DNA of 41,808 nucleotides, taken from a virus. A model generated the notes under the pieces. That model did not search any database and was not told the DNA's origin. It saw only the letters and a program-made list of their open reading frames with translations. The DNA lies in IMG/VR virus record IMGVR_UViG_3300005732_000008, positions 1 to 41,808 of that record. One strand, written 5' to 3'. The position numbers were made by a program, and so were the translations under genes. This document shows positions 29,578-36,519 of the stretch, piece by piece. The stretch's first letter is position 1. Each line of letters begins with the position of its first letter.

Positions 29578-30272
29578 CGTCCACCTCCAGGGAACTGGTA
29601 CACCCTGCCGCCTTTGGCGTGCGGTGTGGGTGCCTCTGGTTCAATGGTGAGCACCTTCTGCTGCTGGAGCACCGAGAGCTTCTCGGGCGTCATCCTTTCC
29701 AGGAAGTACCGGATTATCTTCGCTTGCCGTTCCATCTCATCGAACCCCGCCGGGCTCTGAAGCCCCCGCCACTGCAACTCGAATCCATGGACCTCGATAT
29801 CGCTGACCCAGCCATGCCCGTGGCGCTCGCTTGGAACCTGAAACTGTCGATAGCTCCAGTCATCCCCGGTGTAAGAGATCACCCGCCCGGCGTCGGTGTA
29901 CTCCGTTTCAACCAGCTCCCTGGAGGTCATAAACAACCGGCGATCAATGCCCATCTCCGCGCCAATGCGCTCCCGATGCTCCCTCATGCCGTTCCATGAC
30001 GCCCCCTTGATGTTGAGCTTCTGCCAGTCGCAGCGAACCACGAACTCAGGGTGCAGGTCTTTGCGTGTGCATACGGCCAGCCTGACCCCCAGCAGGGACT
30101 GTCCAGAGCCCCATACTCGGTACCGGTACTCAAAGCGCCATAGGCCACGCTCTGACAACTGCCACCCGCCCATCTCTACCCACTCCCCGGAGAAGGTGAC
30201 CGGGACAGTCCCGCCGTTGCAGCGGTCCCATTCCTGCCCGTTGCGCCTCCAGTCAGATCTTCGCCCCCTCAT
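29574..30272 (-). CDS. Unknown 232-residue protein next to the helicase
   Basis: Basic start (MRGRRSDWRRNGQEWDRC), then beta-rich sequence with ERGLWRFEYRYRVWGSGQSL, a charged centre (GASWNGMREHRERIGAEMG) and a C-terminal helix (DEMERQAKIIRYFLERMTP). It follows the DnaB-type helicase with an ATGA overlap, so it is probably made together with it and may act in replication. No family or catalytic motif seen. Confidence 0.5.
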   Translation of the reverse strand: MRGRRSDWRRNGQEWDRCNGGTVPVTFSGEWVEMGGWQLSERGLWRFEYRYRVWGSGQSLLGVRLAVCTRKDLHPEFVVRCDWQKLNIKGASWNGMREHRERIGAEMGIDRRLFMTSRELVETEYTDAGRVISYTGDDWSYRQFQVPSERHGHGWVSDIEVHGFELQWRGLQSPAGFDEMERQAKIIRYFLERMTPEKLSVLQQQKVLTIEPEAPTPHAKGGRVYQFPGGGR

Positions 30273-31633
30273 CGTCCACCCCGCACAGCTGCGGGCGCAA
30301 CCCTGTCGGTGACAAGCCCTGTGGTTGCGTGCCAGTGGAGGTCCAGGATCATGCCGGCAGGTCCTGCACGGTTCTTGCCGATTACCCAGTTCATCAGGGT
30401 GGGGTCCTGCGTGTCGTCGTAGTACGCCGGTCGGTGGGCGAGGATGATCAGGTCTGCGGTGTTCTCGATCATCGTGCTGTCAGAGATGTTGGAGATCCGA
30501 GGGATGCCGTCCTGCCGGTTCTCTGCGTCCCGGTTGACCTGTGCGAGCACCAGAATCCAGATCCCCAGCTCCTTGGCCAGCTCCTTGAATCCGACGATCC
30601 ATCGGGTGACCGCATCGGTGCGGCGTTCTCCGCGATCCGGAGTCATCAGCCCGATGTAGTCAACAACCACACCGCGCAATGGGTAGTCGGTGTCTGCGTG
30701 TGCGGCGTGCTGGCACCGGATGTGGCTCTTGATCTCGGTCATGGTGTAGATGCCCCGACCGCGCACATTGATGGGCAGGGCGCTGTACTCCGCTGCCCCA
30801 GATCGAATCCGCTGCATGTCGGATGGGGTGGCGCGCACCTTGCCGATCACCTTGCCGAGGCCGACGCCGGAGACCTGTGCGATGTACCGCTGGTGCTGCT
30901 CTACTTCGTCCATCTCCAGGGTGATGTACTCCACTCGATGACCCGCCATTGCGGAGTTCTTCGAGAGGGTCACGCCGCCCATGGACTTGCCCATGCCGGT
31001 GCGGGCTGCGAGCACGATGAGCTTTGTGGGTGCGAGGATGCCGGGGGCCACGTCGTCGAGGGTGTCGATGCCGGTGGAGGCCATGTGAGCGGCTTGCGGG
31101 TTGTCGAGCAGGTCAAGGACCGCCCGTGCACCATCGGATGCGTCAGTGCCTGCGTTGGGGCGGGAGTGACGCAGCCTCCCGGTCGCCGTCTCGATCTTGT
31201 CGACCATCGAAGCGACATGCTCACCGGGACGCCCCCGGATGGGCTGGGACGCCAGGCCGATGAGCCACGGAGCCATGCGCGCAGCCCTGCGGCAGACCGC
31301 CAGTGCCACCACAGCCTCGATGGAGTCATCCACCATCAGCGGGGAGTGATCCGCAATGGCGGAGACGTGCTGGATGCCGCCATAGGCGTCCGCATCACCG
31401 GTCAGGTAGATGGCCTCAACAACAGCTGCCATCTCGATGCTCTGGCCGGCGTCGGCGCGCTCGCACAGCAGTTCGTAGAGCTTGCGGTTCGCATCGCGGT
31501 AGAAGTCGCGGGGCTCCAGGCCGCTGGCTCGGATGTCCACCAGCTCAGCGCCGTACGAGCAGAAGATGGCTGCGAGGATGGCGCGCTCGGATTCGAGGCT
31601 GTGACGCTCAGCGGGATTGCTCATGTTGCTCAC
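30269..31633 (-). CDS. Replicative DNA helicase, DnaB family
   Basis: 454 residues from a GTG forming GTGA with the initiator-like gene; an ATG three codons on (31624) is also possible. The N-terminal domain (ERAILAAIFCSYGAELVDI) matches DnaB-N. The RecA-like domain has Walker A ARTGMGKS near residue 210, the YITLEM segment, Walker B VVVDYIGLM near residue 325, and the DnaB motifs AQVNRDAENR and KNRAGPAG. It forms a hexamer that unwinds DNA at the fork. The initiator candidate immediately upstream probably loads it onto an origin that may lie in that gene. Confidence 0.9.
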   Translation of the reverse strand: MSNMSNPAERHSLESERAILAAIFCSYGAELVDIRASGLEPRDFYRDANRKLYELLCERADAGQSIEMAAVVEAIYLTGDADAYGGIQHVSAIADHSPLMVDDSIEAVVALAVCRRAARMAPWLIGLASQPIRGRPGEHVASMVDKIETATGRLRHSRPNAGTDASDGARAVLDLLDNPQAAHMASTGIDTLDDVAPGILAPTKLIVLAARTGMGKSMGGVTLSKNSAMAGHRVEYITLEMDEVEQHQRYIAQVSGVGLGKVIGKVRATPSDMQRIRSGAAEYSALPINVRGRGIYTMTEIKSHIRCQHAAHADTDYPLRGVVVDYIGLMTPDRGERRTDAVTRWIVGFKELAKELGIWILVLAQVNRDAENRQDGIPRISNISDSTMIENTADLIILAHRPAYYDDTQDPTLMNWVIGKNRAGPAGMILDLHWHATTGLVTDRVAPAAVRGGR

Positions 31634-32745
31634 GACGCCACCTCAAGTCCAACCTGATGCTGCCAGTGTCGGGGGAATGCCTTCTTGAAAGCGCGCTCAA
31701 ACTGGTTCGCCTCGTAGCCCTTGCGCAGATCCCGAGCACGCAGCCAGGCGCTGCCGGTGGATGGTGCATCAAGGACCTCTTGCATTGTGGCCAGCACCGC
31801 AGCGTCCACCCGCAGATCGTCCGGGCACAGCCGCCACCCGGTCCGCTCATGGGGAGCCTGTCGGCGGTAGATGTTGCCCCAACACTCAGCAAGCATCCGA
31901 TACGCCTCGTCTGCGCTCATGTGGCTGGCACCGCCTTGCAGGACCACCAGACCCCCTTCAGCGGGTTTTGGGAACACTCCAGTCCATCCAGACGCTGCGG
32001 ACTGGTGGAGGGCGTCTACGATGCCTGTGTTGCCCTTGCCGTGCTCCCGAACCAGGTGCGTCAACATGCGCTCGACCTGTGAGGGCTTCTTCCAGCGCGC
32101 TGCCGCCTTGAGGTCCTGGCGATGTCCGCAGTACGCAGCCCATGCCTCTGGCCAGCCGGGCAGGCTCTGGAGCAGGTCGGGGACCTGTACCGCTGCGATC
32201 TGCTCCAGCGTCATGGCTGTGGACCGCTTGCGCTTCTTGGCGGGGGGCTTGCCCACAGAATCCACAGGCTTCTCAACAGCGTCCCCAGCAGGGGGACTAC
32301 AGGGGGTTTTGTAATCCTGTAGATCTGTAGGATGTAGATCCGCGCCCGCGTGAGCGGTCCGCTTCCTGTCCACTGGCAGTCCATCGGGCTCTGGTTTGCG
32401 TGTTTCAACCTCATTACCAGCGGTCCGCTTCCTGTCCACTGGCAGTCCGCGATCGGTCCACTGCTCAAAAGCCGAGGCAGCATCTTTTCGAGCCTTGACC
32501 GTGCGCTGCCGGCTGTTGGTGGCACTCCATGCCTCCAGCTCTCCGAGGGTCGCCGGGGCTCCCTTGGACTTGCGCCGGAAGGTGAGCAGCCAGAGGAGCA
32601 GGTAGGCAACGGCCCACATGCGACGACGGGCGGAAGGTGCCTCGATGAGCGCGTCAACCAGCCTCGTAGGGACTGGCATCCACTGCTCCCCGAGGGATGC
32701 ACGTGTGCGGTTAGACGCCATCGCGTCGGGTGTGTTATGCTTCAT
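31630..32745 (-). CDS. Putative replication initiator / helicase loader (phage O-like arrangement)
   Basis: 371 residues from the ATG at 32745 (MKHNTPDAMASNRTR), chosen because GCGAGG precedes it; an ATG at 32793 has no ribosome site and would translate a hairpin. The N-terminal half resembles the winged-helix-bearing region of phage initiators (PVPTRLVDALIEAPSARRR; YLLLWLLTFRRKSKG). The centre is a basic linker containing GLPVDRKRTA twice, encoded by 30-bp DNA repeats. The C-terminal half is helical (ADEAYRMLAECWGNIYRRQ). It directly precedes the helicase, as lambda O and P genes precede helicase loading. The role is inferred from order and repeats. Confidence 0.5.
   Translation of the reverse strand: MKHNTPDAMASNRTRASLGEQWMPVPTRLVDALIEAPSARRRMWAVAYLLLWLLTFRRKSKGAPATLGELEAWSATNSRQRTVKARKDAASAFEQWTDRGLPVDRKRTAGNEVETRKPEPDGLPVDRKRTAHAGADLHPTDLQDYKTPCSPPAGDAVEKPVDSVGKPPAKKRKRSTAMTLEQIAAVQVPDLLQSLPGWPEAWAAYCGHRQDLKAAARWKKPSQVERMLTHLVREHGKGNTGIVDALHQSAASGWTGVFPKPAEGGLVVLQGGASHMSADEAYRMLAECWGNIYRRQAPHERTGWRLCPDDLRVDAAVLATMQEVLDAPSTGSAWLRARDLRKGYEANQFERAFKKAFPRHWQHQVGLEVAS
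32353..32382. repeat. 30-bp direct repeat, copy 1, within the initiator-like gene
   Basis: An exact 30-base copy of 32419-32448, 66 bases apart, sharing CGGTCCGCTTCCTGTCCAC and the following bases to CAGTCC. A partial third copy, TCGGTCCACTG, lies at 32453-32463. Nearby TGTAGATC occurs twice (32318-32325, 32333-32340). Repeats of this kind inside an initiator gene are where lambda-type origins sit. Confidence 0.6.
32419..32448. repeat. 30-bp direct repeat, copy 2, within the initiator-like gene
   Basis: Identical to 32353-32382. Both copies encode GLPVDRKRTA in the same frame, so the duplication also adds a basic module to the protein. Candidate iteron. Confidence 0.6.
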
Positions 32746-32757
32746 GTGAACCTCGCT

Positions 32758-32791
32758 GGAGGCGACCGGAAGTAGTGAGCTGGTCGCCTCC
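32758..32791 (-). promoter_or_regulatory. Leader hairpin before the initiator-like gene
   Basis: GGAGGCGACC (32758-32767) is the exact reverse complement of GGTCGCCTCC (32782-32791), separated by 14 bases. Read leftward it ends 12 bases before the chosen start codon, close to the ribosome site GCGAGG, so it could control translation. A -10-like TATAAA lies just upstream on the minus strand. Confidence 0.5.
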
Positions 32792-32833
32792 ATTTATTTA
32801 TAGCACGGCGGGTTTCTGAACGGTCGTTATGCT

Positions 32834-33493
32834 TCAGCGATTGAACAGCGGAGCATCTGAGTCGATCCGACTGCGTGACATGTCCGCGAACGTCGGATTG
32901 AGTTCGATCCCGATGTACTGACGCTGGAGACGGCGCGCGACCATGCCGGTGGTCCCTGCTCCCGAGAACGGATCGAGGATGGTGTCACCGATGGCAGAGC
33001 CAGCACGGATGCACCGGTCTGCGAGGGCGGGCGGCATGACTGCGAAGTGAGCGCCGGGGAATGGCTGGGTGGGGATCGTCCAGACTGATCGGATGTTTCT
33101 GCCCTTCTCTGCGACACCGAAGCCGATTCCTGCCCGATGCGGCGTCCCGTCGCATCGACCGCTCCCCGTCGAGTATCCAGCGGTCAGGGCCCCGGCTTTG
33201 TACGTGTGCTCACTCTCCTCCCTGACCGCATCCTGATCCCAGTAGTACCGCGCATTCTTCGAGAGCATGAATACGTGTTCATGCGCCTTGGTCGGCCTAT
33301 CCTTCACGCTCTCAGGCATCGGGTTGGGCTTGTGCCAGATGATGTCACTGCGGAGATACCAGCCGTCAGCCTGGAGGGCGAATGCGACACGCCAGGGGAT
33401 GCCTATGAGTTGCTTGTCTCCGTAGCTATCGCCCAGGTTCAGCCACAGCGTGCCACCGCCTTGCGTTCCACGCCAGCCCAGCGCACAGGGGAG
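32834..33493 (-). pseudogene. N-terminally truncated DNA methyltransferase (beta class, N6-adenine or N4-cytosine)
   Basis: The open frame (219 codons after an in-frame TGA at 33494-33496) begins within methyltransferase sequence: GTLWLNLGDSY, then GIPWRVAFALQADGWYLRSD and HKPNPMPESVKDRPTKAHEH, and ends with the SAM-binding motif ILDPFSGAGTTGMVARRL followed by YIGIELN. Beta-class enzymes place the catalytic DPPY motif before these blocks, and no DPPY is present here in any frame upstream. The first usual start in frame is the ATG at 33319, with no ribosome site. The gene is therefore likely a remnant, although a C-terminal fragment could still be made. Confidence 0.7.
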
Positions 33494-33530
33494 TCAGGAC
33501 CACGACGAGGGTGAGGAGTACGGCGGTCAT
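33426..33530 (-). CDS. 34-residue hydrophobic peptide overlapping the methyltransferase remnant
   Basis: MTAVLLTLVVVLTPLCAGLA followed by a basic tail (WNARRWHAVAEPGR). The ATG forms ATGA with the upstream stop, and the first 20 residues make a membrane segment. It may be a real small membrane protein or a frame created where the methyltransferase lost its front half. Confidence 0.35.
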   Translation of the reverse strand: MTAVLLTLVVVLTPLCAGLAWNARRWHAVAEPGR

Positions 33531-33781
33531 GGCTGGCTCCGCTGGATGTGGAGAGCGAGGCGCTCTGCCTCCTCCAGCGTTGAGTGCGAGGGGCAGCATA
33601 CGCGGAGGAGGCGAACAGTCTCACCGGGGGCGCCGAGGTGGTTGCCGCCCTGTCGGGCGGTGATGTCCGACCGGTGCGCATCGCCGTACCACGACAGGTC
33701 CTCGATGCTGTAGCCGGCTGCTCGACGCTCCCTGCGCAGGAGTGCCCCGAGTCGGGCGGCGGCATCGGCTGCGCTCAGCAT
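33527..33781 (-). CDS. Unknown 84-residue protein
   Basis: MLSAADAAARLGALLRRERR, then AGYSIEDLSWYGDAHRSDIT and a C-terminal LEEAERLALHIQRSQP. The first half resembles the start of a short helix-turn-helix domain, but the recognition helix is not clear. It overlaps the exonuclease gene by seven bases. No firm assignment. Confidence 0.45.
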   Translation of the reverse strand: MLSAADAAARLGALLRRERRAAGYSIEDLSWYGDAHRSDITARQGGNHLGAPGETVRLLRVCCPSHSTLEEAERLALHIQRSQP

Positions 33782-34284
33782 CGGAGTACCTTGTAGGCTG
33801 CGACCACCTCAGCGATCTGATGATCAACGTCTGCAAGAGCGTCGTGCTCTGTGGATGTCCGGGGGAGCTTGATGCCCGCCAGTTCTACGATGGTGCGAAC
33901 ATCGCGCACCTGATGAAACCGCCAGGGGCAGCCGAGTTGGAGCTGCCGGTAGGCGTCCTCCAGGATCACCGCATCGAACGATGGCCCCTTGCACCACACC
34001 CGGCGCGACTCGGTGAACTTCATCCAATCCCAGAGGCTGCGAAGACACGCGGCAAGGGTGGGGCCATCGCCAAACGCTGCCGCGCGGGCCTCCGGTGACT
34101 GCTGACCCCACCATGCGACCGTGCCGGGGTCGATGTGCCGGCCCTGGTCCGCCATGGACACAGACAGCTCCAGCGGCTCCCAGAGCGGACCCTCGTGAGG
34201 GTGGAACACGCGCGCCGCGATGGTGAGAATGTGCGCGTTTGCCTGAGTGCTCAGCGTCTCGATGTCGATCATGCAGTGGCTCAC
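33775..34284 (-). CDS. 3'-5' exonuclease, DnaQ-like fold
   Basis: 169 residues from a GTG forming GTGA with the upstream stop; ATG at 34272 is an alternative. MIDIETLSTQANAHILTIAA gives the Exo I D-x-E pair, VWCKGPSFDAVILEDAYRQ matches the Exo II block (N/D residue in SFDAVIL), and STEHDALADVDHQIAEV gives the Exo III H-x4-D. This layout resembles the single-domain phage exonucleases related to RNase AS/ExoX. It may trim DNA or RNA ends during recombination or degrade host nucleic acid. It stands near the annealing-protein candidate. Confidence 0.75.
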   Translation of the reverse strand: MSHCMIDIETLSTQANAHILTIAARVFHPHEGPLWEPLELSVSMADQGRHIDPGTVAWWGQQSPEARAAAFGDGPTLAACLRSLWDWMKFTESRRVWCKGPSFDAVILEDAYRQLQLGCPWRFHQVRDVRTIVELAGIKLPRTSTEHDALADVDHQIAEVVAAYKVLRC

Positions 34285-34535
34285 GATGTCACCTCGCGAT
34301 CCATCTGCAGCCGGTGGATCATGATCCGCGCAGCCTGCAGCTCCTCCCGCAACAAATCGACCTGGCGGCGGGACTCCTCCAGCCGCGTCTCAGCCTCGTG
34401 CTTCTCCCGCTCCATCACCTTGAGCGCGTGGGCGTACCACTCGACGGAGAGCGGGGGATGCGGGTTGATGCTGCGGGCCTCTTCGGCGGCTGCGAGGGCG
34501 TGCTGGTGCGCCTGGAAGCGCTCGAAGGGGTTCAC
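34281..34535 (-). CDS. Coiled-coil protein
   Basis: 84 residues from a GTG (GTGA overlap). Residues about 35-75 form a continuous coiled coil: HALKVMEREKHEAETRLEE, SRRQVDLLREELQAARIMI. The N-terminal part is a short helix (FQAHQHALAAAEEARS). It is probably a homodimer or a partner of the annealing-protein candidate whose stop it overlaps. Confidence 0.55.
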   Translation of the reverse strand: MNPFERFQAHQHALAAAEEARSINPHPPLSVEWYAHALKVMEREKHEAETRLEESRRQVDLLREELQAARIMIHRLQMDREVTS

Positions 34536-35140
34536 GCCGTCTCCTTGCTGTCGATGCTATAGAGGTCGGGGTGCTGGCCCTTGCTCACGTCCTTGACGAA
34601 CTGCTCACGCTCGACGGCCTTCCAGTCCTTGATGGTCCCCCAGCCCTTCTGTGCGGCAATGTAGGCGTCAACCTCGTTGATGCTGACGCCGGCAGCGTTC
34701 AGGGCGCTGTAGGTCCACTCCAGGGAGCCCACGGTGTCCTTTGCGGGCCGGGGGGCGCGCCGGGGCTGCGGGCTGCGCTCAGCCGGCTCATCGCCAGGCA
34801 GCTCCTCCCGCGCGGTCATGCCGATGCCGAGGTACATCCGAAGCGCCCGGCACACTGCCCGCGTCTCTGCCATGCGCAGGACCGCGCCGACCATGCCCCG
34901 CTTGACGTTGTTGGGGTCGGCGTCTCCGTGGGCGGTGAAGGTGCCGCGCTCGCCGCTCACGGTCGCCTTGAACACTGCCGACTGCTGCTCTGCGTTCCAG
35001 TCGAGCAGAACCGGCTCGATGGTGTTCAGCCCGTTGCTGTGCGAGGTGACCAGCAGGCCAGAGTAGGTGACGAACTCACGCCCCTGTAGCTTGATGATGC
35101 CGCCGGTCTTCCGGAGGTCGTTCAGGTCGATTCCGCTCAT
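34532..35140 (-). CDS. Putative single-strand annealing protein (Rad52/DdrA-like)
   Basis: 202 residues. The core reads KLQGREFVTYSGLLVTSHSN, then NTIEPVLLDWNAEQQSAVFK, VSGERGTFTAHGDADPNNVK and the signature-like VLRMAETRAVCRALRMYLGI. The order strand-rich sheet, G.GDA.P.N, then RMAETRA..RALR is that of Rad52/DdrA-type annealing proteins in bacteria and phages. A Pro/Arg linker and a C-terminal helical region (EWTYSALNAAGVSINEVDAY) follow. It would anneal complementary strands during phage recombination, and a 3'-5' exonuclease and RecU-type nuclease are encoded downstream. Confidence 0.55.
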   Translation of the reverse strand: MSGIDLNDLRKTGGIIKLQGREFVTYSGLLVTSHSNGLNTIEPVLLDWNAEQQSAVFKATVSGERGTFTAHGDADPNNVKRGMVGAVLRMAETRAVCRALRMYLGIGMTAREELPGDEPAERSPQPRRAPRPAKDTVGSLEWTYSALNAAGVSINEVDAYIAAQKGWGTIKDWKAVEREQFVKDVSKGQHPDLYSIDSKETA

Positions 35141-35143
35141 GCC

Positions 35144-35377
35144 TCAGCCCATCCCGTTGTAGAAGTTGACCGCGCCGGACAGATCGCCGCTGTAGACCTC
35201 CTCCCAGCGAACAGGCTCAACGAGATAGCGCCGGGTGACCTTGAACTCCGCCCCCTCCTTGAAGAGCCGCTTGACCTGGGTGCCGTCGGCAGTCTTCCCG
35301 GCAGCTCCAAGGATTCGGGACTTGTCGAAGTAGTCGCGCATCTCCTGCGCGTCGAGGGGCTCTGGTCTGGTTCTCAT
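35144..35377 (-). CDS. Unknown 77-residue protein
   Basis: MRTRPEPLDAQEMRDYFDKS, then AAGKTADGTQVKRLFKEGAE and RRYLVEPVRWEEVYSGDLSG. It is charged and mixed alpha/beta. It stands three bases before the annealing-protein candidate, so it may be a partner of it. No motif recognised. ATGA overlap with the small paralogous protein upstream. Confidence 0.5.
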   Translation of the reverse strand: MRTRPEPLDAQEMRDYFDKSRILGAAGKTADGTQVKRLFKEGAEFKVTRRYLVEPVRWEEVYSGDLSGAVNFYNGMG

Positions 35378-35526
35378 GTCGTCTCCTGTTCGTTGATTCG
35401 TGCCGTGAGCGCGTCGATGCGCTCGGTGAGGTCAGCCAGCAAGGCGGGCGGGAAGCCGCGCCGCTGGGGGTAGGTGCGCCGCTTGATGAGGCGGGCGAGG
35501 TGTACGCGGTCGTCTTCGATGGTCAT
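35374..35526 (-). CDS. 50-residue paralogue of the N-terminal part of the two-module helix-turn-helix protein
   Basis: From the ATG at 35526, ATGA with the upstream stop. It begins MTIEDDRVHLARLIKRRTYP and ends LTERIDALTARINEQETT. The adjacent gene at 35523-35942 begins MTIEDDRALLSHLRRRYFYL and continues LAEMAESIQLLERA, so both share the first 45 residues in layout. This copy lacks the helix-turn-helix modules. It could compete for dimerisation with the longer protein. Confidence 0.6.
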   Translation of the reverse strand: MTIEDDRVHLARLIKRRTYPQRRGFPPALLADLTERIDALTARINEQETT

Positions 35527-35942
35527 GAATGCCTCCTGTATGGTGGGATCTTGAGGTGGTGTCGGCGGCGACACACAGCACCCCGCGAGCACCCCACAGC
35601 CTCGGACAGTGCCCTGTCGGTCATGGTCCCGAGCAGGTGATCCCACGGACGAGGCTGCGCCATTGGGCGCCGGTACGGCTCAACACCGAGGCTGGAGCGC
35701 CGCCGGCGCACAGTGCCCTCGGATACGTCGAAGATCCCCGCAACCTTCGAGTCCGGCATCGTGCCGAGCAGGCGATCCCACGGCAGCACAGTAGCCTCGG
35801 GAACAGGCTCAACTGCACGCTCAAGGAGTTGGATGGACTCAGCCATCTCCGCAAGGGTGGGCGCGGCCTCGCCGCGCCCACGTAGGTAGAAATACCGCCT
35901 CCGCAGGTGCGACAAAAGGGCGCGGTCATCTTCGATGGTCAT
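35523..35942 (-). CDS. Protein with two tandem helix-turn-helix modules
   Basis: 139 residues. After an N-terminal helical region (MTIEDDRALLSHLRRRYFYL), residues about 54-93 (WDRLLGTMPDSKVAGIFDVS) and 97-137 (WDHLLGTMTDRALSEAVGCS) each form a helix-turn-helix with a basic second half and end in P-Y-R-R. The module is the one repeated four times in the protein at 23348-23944. It is the second gene of the leftward operon, right after the Cro/CI-like gene, so a regulatory role is likely. Confidence 0.65.
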   Translation of the reverse strand: MTIEDDRALLSHLRRRYFYLRGRGEAAPTLAEMAESIQLLERAVEPVPEATVLPWDRLLGTMPDSKVAGIFDVSEGTVRRRRSSLGVEPYRRPMAQPRPWDHLLGTMTDRALSEAVGCSRGAVCRRRHHLKIPPYRRHS

Positions 35943-36187
35943 GTCGTCTCCCGCTTCCAGTCCGGCACCATGCGACCCTGTGCGTGAAGGATGCCCTCAG
36001 CAGCGTCGAAGCCACACACGCCTGCCAGGCGCAGGTAGAAGCGAAGCCCCATCGAGTAGTGCCCTCGCAGGGTGTTGCTCACGCTGGTCTGGCTGACGCC
36101 GAGCTGCTCAGCGATGGCGGTTTGCGTGAGGCCGGAGGCGGCAACCTTGCCGACCACCCACAGCCTTAGTTTCTCTGTTTGGCTCAT
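35939..36187 (-). CDS. Cro/CI-type helix-turn-helix regulator
   Basis: 82 residues from the ATG at 36187 with AAGGAGAG five bases before it. Residues about 14-47 form an XRE-family domain (SGLTQTAIAEQLGVSQTSVS then NTLRGHYSMGLRFYLRL), with helices 2 and 3 clearly visible. It is the first gene of the leftward operon, and its promoter faces that of the rightward operon, the usual place for a switch protein. Its short length is more like Cro than CI, with no peptidase or oligomerisation domain. Binding to the divergent promoter region is expected. Confidence 0.7.
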   Translation of the reverse strand: MSQTEKLRLWVVGKVAASGLTQTAIAEQLGVSQTSVSNTLRGHYSMGLRFYLRLAGVCGFDAAEGILHAQGRMVPDWKRETT

Positions 36188-36206
36188 CTTCTCTCCTTGT
36201 GCCCCC

Positions 36207-36234
36207 ATTGTAATCGGGTGTCGTATTCGGTCAA
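36207..36234 (-). promoter_or_regulatory. Leftward sigma70-type promoter
   Basis: Minus strand TTGACC (36234-36229), 16-base spacer, TACAAT (36212-36207), about 20 bases before the regulator's ATG. Each box matches the consensus at five of six positions. It would drive the regulator and the downstream leftward operon. Confidence 0.7.
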
Positions 36235-36257
36235 CAACTATTTTATTCGCTATCCGG

Positions 36258-36286
36258 TTGACGACCTCACCTCACAGCCATACAAT
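36258..36286 (+). promoter_or_regulatory. Rightward sigma70-type promoter
   Basis: TTGACG (36258-36263), 17-base spacer, TACAAT (36281-36286), 23 bases before the first rightward ATG. It diverges from the leftward promoter with 23 bases between the two -35 boxes, a region containing ATTCG twice, where a shared operator could lie. Confidence 0.7.
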
Positions 36287-36309
36287 CCAGACACCAACCC
36301 GGAGCAACA

Positions 36310-36519
36310 ATGACCGCCAACGACATGCAGAACCGACAGGACCTCACCGACCGCCTCAGCGCAGCAGCCAAGGGGTACGCAAGCAACCCCTGTGAGGAGA
36401 CCGGCAAGCGCTACCAGCGAGCAATCAAGGACGCCCTGCGTGCTGGCATGCCGGTGTCCATCCTTGACGCCACCCGTGAGGCGGCGACCGCCAGCACCCG
36501 TCCCGTGAGCCTCCGATGA
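36310..36519 (+). CDS. First gene of the rightward operon, unknown 69-residue protein
   Basis: MTANDMQNRQDLTDRLSAAA then KRYQRAIKDALRAGMPVSIL. It is helical and charged, with GGAG before the ATG. Its stop overlaps the next start by four bases. It could be an early regulator or anti-host protein, but nothing specific supports this. Confidence 0.5.
   Translation: MTANDMQNRQDLTDRLSAAAKGYASNPCEETGKRYQRAIKDALRAGMPVSILDATREAATASTRPVSLR

Noticed and set aside
30329-31657. Plus-strand open frame of 442 codons
   Set aside because: Antisense to the DnaB helicase, whose motifs are unambiguous on the minus strand.
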